This document shows, one piece after another, positions 1-8,500 of a stretch of 14,835 nt of DNA. The position numbers were made by a program, and so were the translations under genes. The notes beneath the pieces were generated by a model that saw only the letters and a program-made list of their open reading frames with translations, was not told the origin of the DNA and searched no databases. The stretch is taken from NCBI GenBank assembly GCA_937928755.1, contig CALEZI010000205.1, forward strand, positions 1-14,835, written 5' to 3'. Position 1 is the first letter of the stretch. Each line of letters begins with the position of its first letter. The DNA comes from an uncultured Rhodanobacteraceae bacterium (GTDB lineage: Bacteria; Pseudomonadota; Gammaproteobacteria; Xanthomonadales; SZUA-5).

Positions 1-123
1 GCAGGGGGCAGGGGGCAGGAGAAATGCAGCGGGGCATGGAAATGCCGCGTCGCAGATTGGATCTGCGTTGGTCGCAGGTTCGGAGGCGCACGCCGCGTCC
101 CCTGCCCCCTTCCCCCTGCCCCT
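1..123. repeat. G-rich/C-rich imperfect inverted repeat inside hrpA
   Basis: The first 20 bases carry G5-6 tracts separated by CA. Positions 99-123 carry the complementary arrangement of C4-5 tracts separated by TG. Allowing a 2-base interruption, the two arms are reverse complements and flank about 78 bases. The G-tracts could form a quadruplex or the arms a long hairpin. The block lies within the open frame of the hrpA 3' end and is translated as low-complexity Gly-rich and Pro-rich peptide. It resembles a dispersed intergenic repeat that has landed in a gene, but a single window cannot show other copies. The left arm may extend beyond the window edge. Confidence 0.5.
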
Positions 124-646
124 TTTCAATGTCCGCACGCGCGCCGACTTCCAAGCCTTGCTGGTGCGCGTTCGGCGCGATCTCGGTCCCGAAGTGCAAC
201 GCCTGGCCGAGCGCGTCGATCTGATCCTGAAAGCGGTAAAGGGGCTGCGCAGCGCGTTGGCGCCGCCGTTGATGGGTTATGCCACGGCGAATCTCGCGGA
301 CGCGCGCGAGCACCTGGATTCGCTGGTGCACCCGGGCTTCCTGCGCGAAGTCGGCTTCGAGCGACTGGCGCACTATCCGCGTTATCTGGAAGGCCTGCGA
401 CTGCGCATCGAAAGGCTCAAACGCGATCCGGCCAGGGACCAGGTCAAGCTGCTCGAGGTGCTGCCGTTCTGGCGCGCCTGGCAACGGCTGGCGGCGGCGC
501 GTCCCGATGATGTCGAGGTCGACCACCTGCGTTGGCTGATCGAGGAACTGCGGGTGTCGCTGTTCGCGCAGGAGCTGAAAACCGCCGAGCCGGTATCGGC
601 CAAACGATTGGCCAAACTGGTCGAACTGCTTGAGCGCGCGCCCTGA
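2..646 (+). CDS. hrpA: ATP-dependent RNA helicase HrpA, C-terminal fragment (5' end outside window)
   Basis: The frame is open from the first bases to a TGA at 644-646, giving 214 residues of a gene that starts upstream of the window. The last ~170 residues match my memory of the C-terminal DUF3418-type tail of bacterial HrpA: a 'RTRADF..LL.RVRRDLGPEVQRL' start, a central 'HYPRYLEGLRLRIERL', then 'LLEVLPFWRAW', and the ending 'EELRVSLFAQEL' followed by 'SAKRLAKLVE'. The helicase core and its DEAH motif are not visible. HrpA is a large cytosolic DEAH-box RNA helicase linked to mRNA processing and stalled ribosomes. The ATG at 68 is an internal methionine, not the start. Residues ~1-45 are low-complexity because they translate the G/C-rich inverted repeat. 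That region is a variable linker, so the protein may still work. Family assignment is fairly sure; gene intactness cannot be judged. Confidence 0.8.
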   Translation, partial: QGAGGRRNAAGHGNAASQIGSALVAGSEAHAASPAPFPLPLFNVRTRADFQALLVRVRRDLGPEVQRLAERVDLILKAVKGLRSALAPPLMGYATANLADAREHLDSLVHPGFLREVGFERLAHYPRYLEGLRLRIERLKRDPARDQVKLLEVLPFWRAWQRLAAARPDDVEVDHLRWLIEELRVSLFAQELKTAEPVSAKRLAKLVELLERAP

Positions 647-735
647 TGAACTGTGAACTCGGGCATGCAAGCACTTGAGCTTGGCGGCGATTTCGCGCAA
701 ATTCGGCCGAATCGAGTCCGTCAGGAGCCACCCAG

Positions 736-1428
736 ATGCGCCGAGTGATGATCCTGGTGATGACCGTTGCGCTGGTCTGGCCGGCGAGCCTGGTCGCGGC
801 CGACGCAACCGTGCCGGCCGCGCGCTATCTGGTCATGGTGCGCCACGGCCATCACAGTACGGAACCAGTCAGCGATCCTGCCAAGGGACCACCGTTGACA
901 CCGCTCGGCAAGGACCAGGCGCGCCTCGCTGCGCGGCGCGTGCAGGAATCGCTGTTTCCGCTGGACGCGGTGCTGGCCAGTCCGATGTTGCGGTCGCAGG
1001 AAACGGCGCAAGCCATCGTCGGCGAACTAAAGGCTGCCCGATTGATTCTGCTGCCCGACCTCACGGAATGCACCCCGCCGATGCCGCCGGAACAGTCGGC
1101 GACCCTGAAAAACACTGAGGAACTGAAGGCCTGCGCCGACCAGTTCAATCGCGTCTTCGACGCCTACGTTCGGCCGAGCGAGGGTGCCGAGAGTGGGCAG
1201 GTGCTGGTGGCGCACGCCAACGTCATCCGTTATCTGCTGACCCGCGCGATGGGCCTGGACGCCCGGGCGTGGCAGCAATTTTCCCTCAGTCATGGCAGCG
1301 TGACGACACTGCGCATTGCCGCCAATGGCACGGTCACGGTGTTGGGAGTGGGTGATATCGGCCATGTGCCAAGGAGCCAGCGGTCAGGCTCGATCATCGA
1401 CGCCGACAGCAGTCGCAGACCGCGCTAA
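736..1428 (+). CDS. Exported histidine phosphatase family protein (phosphoglycerate mutase-like)
   Basis: This 230-residue protein begins with a Sec-type signal peptide (basic MRR, hydrophobic residues 4-20, likely cleavage after ...SLVAA at about 22). The mature part has the histidine-phosphatase signature: R36-H37-G38, the catalytic histidine being H37. The second conserved arginine is R86 in 'ASPMLRSQETA', E111 is in the position of the acid, and the second catalytic histidine H160 is in 'VLVAHANVIRYL'. All four pocket residues are present, so it should be an active phosphomonoesterase in the periplasm; the substrate cannot be read from sequence. AGGAG at 723-727, 8 bases before the ATG, supports the start. 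It lies 89 bases after hrpA. A weak -35/-10-like pair (TTGAGC at 675, CAAATT at 698) may serve it, but I would not insist on that. The tail after residue ~210 is low-complexity Ser/Arg-rich. There is no obvious functional link to the toxin genes. Confidence 0.87.
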   Translation: MRRVMILVMTVALVWPASLVAADATVPAARYLVMVRHGHHSTEPVSDPAKGPPLTPLGKDQARLAARRVQESLFPLDAVLASPMLRSQETAQAIVGELKAARLILLPDLTECTPPMPPEQSATLKNTEELKACADQFNRVFDAYVRPSEGAESGQVLVAHANVIRYLLTRAMGLDARAWQQFSLSHGSVTTLRIAANGTVTVLGVGDIGHVPRSQRSGSIIDADSSRRPR

Positions 1429-1440
1429 CCAGCATCGCGT

Positions 1441-1464
1441 CGGCCGGCATGCAATGGCCGGCCG
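1441..1464. other. GC-rich hairpin downstream of the phosphatase gene
   Basis: CGGCCGGC at 1441-1448 pairs perfectly with GCCGGCCG at 1457-1464 around an 8-base loop, 12 bases after the phosphatase stop codon. Position and stem strength suit transcription termination or mRNA 3'-end protection. However, only AAAATGATTT follows and there is no T-run, so it is not a canonical intrinsic terminator on this strand. Confidence 0.35.
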
Positions 1465-1706
1465 GCAAAATGATTTCCAGCAGGCCGTGGGAGCTGGTCG
1501 CATCACGATTGAGCCACGCTGCGAAGCGTTCATGCGCCGGGAGTTGCACCACATCGTCGCCGCAGAAATGCGCAGGCGTCGGTACACGCAAACCCTCGGA
1601 GTCGGCGCGCATTTCCAATCAGCGCCTCAGGCCCCCGTTATTCAGCCATTGTTTCCCCGACAAGCTCGTGATTCCACTTGCGACGGACATGAGCTGCGGA
1701 AGTCGT

Positions 1707-1735
1707 TTGACATCGCGTGACCGTCACGTTAATTT
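1707..1735 (+). promoter_or_regulatory. Candidate sigma-70 promoter with a palindrome in the spacer
   Basis: A perfect TTGACA (1707-1712) is followed after exactly 17 bases by TAATTT (1730-1735), a weak -10 element. The spacer contains a perfect 6-base inverted repeat, CGTGAC-C-GTCACG (1716-1728), which could be an operator for a dimeric regulator sitting between the two promoter elements. It is about 100 bases upstream of the favoured start of the exported-protein gene, and would drive that gene and the Rhs gene if they form one unit. The -10 match is poor, so confidence is limited. Confidence 0.38.
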
Positions 1736-1837
1736 GCAGTTGGGGAAACTTGCTTGCTGCCGTCGGGAGATCATCGGTCTCGCGAGGTCATGCCATCTGA
1801 TGCCCGTCTGGGTTTCGATGGACTCAAGGGGGCTTGC

Positions 1838-2590
1838 GTGACCGAGGGTTGCTCGCGATTCCTGTGCTCTTCCGTTTTCGCCGCGCATTCGGCAGCCGCC
1901 GGCTTGGGCACGCGCAAGCTGCCTTGCAGGCGGATCGGCTTGCGCTTCGCGAGTACGTGGACCTTTGTGCTGTTGCTCTCACTGTTGCCGTTACTCGCAA
2001 CTGCACAGTCCCTCCGGTACATGGTCTACATCGATGGCGACCTGAATACTGCCACCGGCTGCACGGCAACCGTGACCGGGGGTGAGCGTTTCGACGGAGC
2101 CGACTTCCGACTGGCGGTCACGGCATCTGGTAATCCGCCGATGGTGACTTCGCGTACGCTGGCGCCGTGTCTGGCGGGCAGTTTCGCAAACGGCAGTTCG
2201 CACCCACTGAATTACCCGGTCGGGCTCAATATCGGTCTCCCACTCACTGAGGGCAGCGCCGATGTGATCGAGATGTCGATCCGGCGCGCTGAACTCGGGC
2301 ACCCGCTGGCCCAGCTACGTGTCGGTTTCGCAGCCGAGAGTGAAAGTGGTTCGTCCGACGCCCTGTTCACGCTGGATGGCAGCATTGGCGGTCCGCCGAT
2401 TGCCTTCGGCATCCCGCAGTTGGTGCCGACCCTGGGCTTCTTCGGCGCCCTGCTGCTGGCGCTGGCGCTGGGGACGCTGGCGTTGCGTGCGCTCAAGCAC
2501 AACCGGCGGCTGGCGCAGATGCTGCTGATCGGGGCGTTCTTTTCGGCGGGTTTTGCCGCTTGGGCGGCGAACTTCAAAGCGGTGTGCTGA
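1838..2590 (+). CDS. Exported surface protein with VPTL (IPTL-CTERM-like) segment, 3' end cut at a junction
   Basis: The frame encodes a long N-terminal lead, then a signal peptide-like stretch (basic 'CRRIGLRF', hydrophobic 'FVLLLSLLPLLATAQS'). A ~130-residue exported domain with 'YMVYIDGDLNTATGC' follows, then 'VPTLGFFGALLLALALG', a membrane segment with flanking Arg/Lys residues. This resembles an IPTL-CTERM exosortase-type sorting signal, but it is not at the end: a second hydrophobic stretch ('MLLIGAFFSAGFAAWAANF') follows before the TGA at 2588. I chose the GTG at 1838 because AAGGGGG precedes it by 5 bases. Other possible starts are TTG 1754, ATG 1790 and TTG 1940. The last residues (KAVC) come from DNA that in another frame encodes a cadherin-like repeat, so the natural 3' end is probably missing. 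It was likely the N-terminal, membrane-targeting part of the following giant protein. I do not recognise the specific family of the exported domain. Confidence 0.6.
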   Translation: MTEGCSRFLCSSVFAAHSAAAGLGTRKLPCRRIGLRFASTWTFVLLLSLLPLLATAQSLRYMVYIDGDLNTATGCTATVTGGERFDGADFRLAVTASGNPPMVTSRTLAPCLAGSFANGSSHPLNYPVGLNIGLPLTEGSADVIEMSIRRAELGHPLAQLRVGFAAESESGSSDALFTLDGSIGGPPIAFGIPQLVPTLGFFGALLLALALGTLALRALKHNRRLAQMLLIGAFFSAGFAAWAANFKAVC

Positions 2591-5500
2591 GCTACACGCC
2601 AGCGGCCAACGCCAATGGCAGCGCGACGATCACGCTGCGCCTCAATGACGACGGCGGCACCGCCAATGGTGGCGTGAACAGCAGCGCCACGCAGACCTTC
2701 ACCATCAACGTGACCGCGGTCAACGACGCACCGAGCTTCACGGCGGGTCCGAACCAGACGGTGAACGAAGACGCACCTGCGCAGACGGTCAATCCGTGGG
2801 CGACGGCGATCAGCGCCGGCCCGCCGGATGAGGCCGGCCAGACGCTCGGCTTCAACATCACCAACAACAGCAATCCGACCCTGTTCAGCGCCGCCCCGGT
2901 CGTCATCCCGACCGGCGCGCTGACCTACATGCCTGCCGCCAATGCCAATGGCGTAGCGACCAGCACGCTGACCTTGTCCGACAACGGCTCGAACACACCG
3001 CCAAACGTCAACACCAGCGCGGCGCAGACCTTCACGATCACCGTGGCCGCGGTCAACGATGCGCCGGTGAACACCGTGCCGGGCGCACAAACCACCGGCG
3101 ACAGCGTCCCGGTGGTGTTCGGCACGGCGAATACCAATGCGATCAGCGTCGCCGACCTCGATGCCGGCGCCGGCATCGTGCAGATGAGCTTCGGCACCGG
3201 CGCGCCGGCCAACGGCACGCTGACGCTGGCCAATCCGGGTGCAGTGCTGACCAGCCTGACCGGCAACGGCAGCGAACTGGTGATCGCCACCGGCACGCTG
3301 ACGGCGCTGAACACGGCGCTGAACGGTCCCGCCGGCAGCCTGACCTATACGCCGGTGCTCGGCACCAGCGCGGCGCGCACGCTCACCGTGATCAGCAACG
3401 ACCAGGGCAATACCGGCTCCGGCGGAGCGCTGATCGACACCGATACGGTCACCATCAATGTCGACGCACCGCCGGTGGTTTCCAGCGTACCGGTCAATGG
3501 CGCGACCACCGCCAACAATGTTGCGATTGCGGTCAACTTCAACGAGTCGGTGGATGTGATCGCCGGCATCACGCTGGACTGCGGCGGCGCCATTGCGCTC
3601 GGCGGCACCACCGGCAGCAACGTGAGCACGCTGAACCTGACCTATGCCGCACCGCTGCCGGCCGGCACTTGCACGCTGACGGTGCCAGCCGCCAGCGTCA
3701 GTGACGTCGATCCAATCGATCCGCCGAACAATCCGGTGGCCAATTACGTGGCGACGTTCAGCGTCGATGCCGCGCCGGCACTGGTCAGCAGCACGCCGGC
3801 CGCGGCGGCGGTGGTCAACACCGCGCAGACGGTCAGCTTCACCTACAACGAGCCGGTGACCGATCTGGGTGGCGCGATCACGCTGAACTGCGGCGGCGCC
3901 GTCGCCGGCAGCATCGGCGGATCCGGCAGCGCGACGCTGACATTCACGCCGACCAGTCCGCTGGCCGCCGGTGCCAGTTGCACGGCCACCGCGGTCGCCG
4001 CGCAGATCGGCGATGTGGACACCTTCGACCCACCGCAGAACCCGGTCGCCAACAGCATCATCAACTTCACGGTGGACGCCGCGCCGGCCTTCGTCAGCGC
4101 CACGCCGGCCGCTGCGGCGGTGGTCGGCACCGGGCAGACGGTCAGCTTCACCTTCGACGAGAACGTCGACAACCTCGGCGGCGCGATTACGCTGGACTGC
4201 GGTGGAGCGGTGACTGGCACGATCGGCGGCGGCGGCACGCCGACGCTGACCTTTGCGCCAAACAATCCGCTGACCGCTGGCGCCAGTTGCACCGCTACCG
4301 CTGTCGCCGCGCAAATCGGCGACAGCGATGCGATCGATCCGCCGCAGAACCCGGTGGCCAATGTGGTGCGCAGCTTCGCGGTGGACGCGGCGCCGACGGT
4401 CGTCACGACGAATCCGGCCAACGGCGCCGTCGATGTGCCGCTGGCCGGGATCGTGACCTTCGACTTCAGCGAAGCGGTGAACTTCAATTTCGCCAGCTTC
4501 AGTTACAGCTGCGGCGGCGCGGTGACCTTCAACGTCGCCGGCAGCGGCACCAGCAGCGCGACGCTGACACCGACCGCCAACCTGCCGATCAACACGCTGT
4601 GCACGGTCACGGCGCTGGCCGCCGGTATCCGCGATCTGGATGCCGCCGATCCGCCGGACTACGCCCTCGTCGATACCGCAATTGTCCTGACCACCGTGAA
4701 CGATGACGCACCGACGGTAATCTCGACGGTGCCGAATACCGGAGCCTATGCGAGATCCGATGTGGTTCTCGGGGTCGTTTTCAGCGAGTCGGTCACGGCG
4801 CTGCCAGGCGCAATCGAACTGCGTTGTGACGGCAGTTCGAATCTGATTGTGGGCGGCGACAGCGGCGTCGACGTCTCCGAATTGGCGCCAGAGACGTCGG
4901 GTCCACTGCCGGCGGGCGCGTGTCGAATGACCATCCGCGCCGACCATATTCTGGACAGCGATTCGATCGACCCACCTGATCAGATGCCTGCGGACGTCCT
5001 CATCGATTTCATCGTCGCGCTACCGCCTTCATTCACGTCGCAACCGTCGCTGAATTCACCTGAACTCGATTCATATCAGTATCCAGTCGTAATAGATGAC
5101 AGTCGTACGGCGCGCCCGGTAACCCTCTCCATTGAACTGGCGCCTTCCGGGGCAACATTGGCGGAACCCAATAGTTTGTTGCAGATTCCGACAGCGGAGA
5201 TGACGCCGCCCACGTCGCATCTGGCGGCGAACCCCGGCTGCCTGATGGTCCCACAGGGCCAGTCACCGGTCATGGCCATGCCAATGTTGCGATGGCGTTT
5301 CCCTGGAGGGGTCGGCATGTCGCCCTTGGTGGGCCCGTTGCTTGATCGCAACAACGACGGAATCACCGACAGCCGCGACCCAACAACGATCCTGCTGCTT
5401 CCCCACGATACTTTGGTGGGGATCGAAGCCGGCGTGAGTGTGCCTACCTTCATCGACGGCGCAACCGGACTTTGGCTTGCTGAATTGCCGGACATTGTCG

Positions 5501-8500
5501 TCAAGGCCGGCGGCAATCCCGCTTATGCCGATCTCGATGGCGACGGCCGACACGACATTCTTGCGTTCCTGCCGGATTTGTCGGTGATTGCCTTCAAGAC
5601 CGACGGGACAGTGCTCTGGACCAGCAGCGCCACGGCCTCAACTGCATCTTGGGGCGCCTCTGTCAGCTTGGGAGTCGCCGACTTCGAAGGCGACGGCGTG
5701 CCCGAGATCCTCGCCGGGGGCACCGTTCTGAACGCCGACGGCAGCGTGCGCTGGCAGTCAGCCCATCCAATTCCGGGTGGGTTCGACAGCCCGTTCTACG
5801 TCGATCCGATCGGCAACGGTGAGGGTCTGGTCGTGATGGGCAACGATGTGCATGCCGAGTCGGGTGCGCTGCTCTGGTCGGTTCCGCTCTCCCAGTACAC
5901 TGGCGGACGCGTATGGCATATCGGCGCGGCGGATTTCGATGCCGACGGCGTGATCGAGATCCTTTTCATGGATAAGGATATCGGCCAAGGCAGCGCACGT
6001 GCGCACTATCGCTTGTACCGACCGGATGGCACGTTGGTCTGGGAAAGGGCGATTGAAGATGGTTTGGAGTACAGCGGCAACACCCCGGTGATTGCTGACT
6101 TCACCGGCGATGGCTTGCCCGATTTCGTGACCGCTGGCGCCCGAAGCTTGCGCCTGTACAAGGGCGACGGCGGGTTGGTGTGGTCCGTGCCCCTGGAGAA
6201 TGAGGGCTCCGACAGCGTCGCGGCGGGAGCCTTCGACTTCGACGGAGACGGACGCTTGGAGGTGGTCGTGCACGATCACCGGCGACTGCTGTTCGTCGAC
6301 GGGCAAAATGGGCAAGTTCGATTTGCATACCGACATGCCTCGCGCACGGCAAACGAACAACCCGTTATTGCCGACATCGATGGCGATGGATCGGCGGAAG
6401 TACTGGTGGCTTCGGACGCCCATGGCGAAAGCGGACTGTACGCCTATGGTTCCAGCGCCACGCCGTGGAGCCCGACATTGCCCTTGTGGAACCAGTATCA
6501 GTACAACGTCACGAATGGCGTTGGGCCCTCATGGACCAACGGGCAGACCGGGTTGTGGTGGCAGCAGCAGCGTACGTTTAGGGTGAACAATCGGTTGCAG
6601 CCAGACCCGACACTGATGTTCGACCTCGTTCCGCACCGATTGCGCCTGCTGGACGATCCGCTGCGCCTGGAGTTCGATGTACTCAATCGCGGTCGCGCGA
6701 CTTCCAGTGCTTATCTTGCCTGGATTGAGTCGGCCGGAGGCGTGGCGATCGGACAGCTCTCCGGGGTCTCACTGGCAACCGGCGCGAACGCCCGGCATGA
6801 GGTCGCACTGGGTACATTTCATGCGGCGCCATCCGACTTGCGTGTTCGCATCGAAGCAAGCGATCCGACGTTCGAATGCGACACCGCAAACAACCAGGCT
6901 ACCGGCAGATACGCAAAGCTCCGCGCAACCGCCGCGGATGGGCAGTTCGCCACCCAGGATTGGCTCATCAATATCGACCAGGTGAACGCGCCGCCTTCGA
7001 TTGCGGACCGGGTCCTTCCGGATGCAACGGTTGGACTTGACTACGCGCAAGTTGTGAGCGCCACCGATCCAGACCTCGGGGATGCGGTTCGTCTGGCCAT
7101 CCTCGAAGGTCCCCCAGGCCTGGTGCTGCATCCACAAACTGGCGAACTGAATTGGAGGCCGCCACTCACGGCAATCGGACAACATGTCGTGCGTGTGTCA
7201 GCGTCTGATCTTGCCGGCCAGACTGCCGAGCGCACTTTCTCGCTGCAGGTTAACGGCAACAGCAGCAACCTGCCACCGGTGTTCCGCAGCATACCGGTGA
7301 CTTCCGTTGCGCACGACGCGGTCTACATCTATCAGTTCCTGGTCGAGGATCCTGAAGGCGAGCCGTTGACCTTCACGCTGTTGGAGTCTTTGCCCTCGAT
7401 GTATGTTTCGCCTGAGCAACTGGTCGTATGGGGACCCGACGCCGAATACGGTTCCACTCGCGCAGTTCATTTGCGCGCAACGGACCCGCATGGCGCGCAT
7501 GCAGACCAGCAGTTCACGGTCACGCTGTTGTACAACAACGCGCCCCAGATCACCTCGACACCTGCGCTCTTCGGATACCCGGATTTCGACTATCGCTACC
7601 TCGTCACCGCGATCGATGCCGACCTGGATCCGATCGTCTACAGTCTGGCGCGTGCCCCGTCGGGGATGCAGATCGACGCTCACAGCGGTCAGCTCGATTG
7701 GACGCCGAACGTCAATCAGATCGGTGCGCACCCGGTGCTGGTCAGAGCCTCCGATGGCAAAGGCGGCATTGCCAGCCAGCCGTTCACATTGGTCGTGCGC
7801 GCCGACAACGAGCCGCCGACGATCACAACGATCCCGCCGGTGGTTGCCAAGGTTGATCGCGAGTATCGCTACGACCTGGATGCCATCGACCCCGAAGGCG
7901 CGCCATTGTTGTACGCGTTTCGTGAGTCGCCGGCAGGAATGCAGATTGACGCGGAAACAGGACTGATCCAATGGACGCCAAGCACTGCAGGAAGTGCGGC
8001 AGTGACCGTCCGTGTCGACGACGGCGAGGATTACGTCGAGCAACTTTGGACCATCAACGTCGCCGCAGCGGATGAGCCGTTATTGGCGTTTCTTTCGATT
8101 GATCCGCCGCGCGTTCCTGTGGATGCGCCGGTAGCGGTGCAAGTATCCGAATCGGGCGCCGCGGGAGCGGTGACGCGCCAGTTGTTCCTGGATGGCACCA
8201 CACCGATACCACTCGACGCCAACGGGCACGCCAGTGTTTCGGCGTCCGCACTTGGCCGGCACACACTCCAGGCAGTCGTGTCGGATGACTACGAAACCGC
8301 CCATGGGGAAGGCTCGTTTCTGGTGATCGATGCCGGTGACACGACGCCACCGGTAGTCGACCTGATCGCGCCATCCGACAACGCTGAAATCACCGCTCCG
8401 ACGCCCGTGCGGATCACTGTCCAGGACGCCCAGTTGGTCGAGTGGACGCTGCACTTCCGCGAGTCGAATTCTCCGGATGCGCCGCTCACCCGGATGGCCA

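Larger units (their letters stand above)
1429..1837. other. Intergenic stretch without a convincing gene
   Basis: About 400 bases separate the phosphatase from the exported protein. They hold a GC-rich hairpin just after the phosphatase stop (1441-1464) and a promoter candidate (1707-1735). Short open frames exist on both strands. The best is on the minus strand at 1394-1618, 74 codons, encoding fairly protein-like text with 'HFCGDDVVQLPAHERF' and 'LLEIILPAGHCMP'. It overlaps the 3' end of the phosphatase gene, has no relative that I recognise and may be a decayed gene remnant. I see no RNA gene here. Confidence 0.4.

Noticed and set aside
1441..1464. Firm call of a Rho-independent terminator
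   Set aside because: The stem is strong, but there is no T-run after it on either strand.
1394..1618. Minus-strand 74-codon frame with protein-like sequence in the intergenic stretch
   Set aside because: It overlaps the phosphatase 3' end and has no recognised relative. It is kept only as a possible gene remnant in the intergenic note.
2212..4947. A 911-codon open frame on the minus strand
   Set aside because: It is Arg/Gly/His-rich text antisense to clear Ig-like repeats. Long antisense frames are expected in high-GC repeated coding DNA, and no domain is visible.
3460..5020. Regularly spaced repeats as a CRISPR array
   Set aside because: The period is ~309 bases, and the units are coding in one frame with Ig-like protein repeats, not 25-40-base repeats with spacers.
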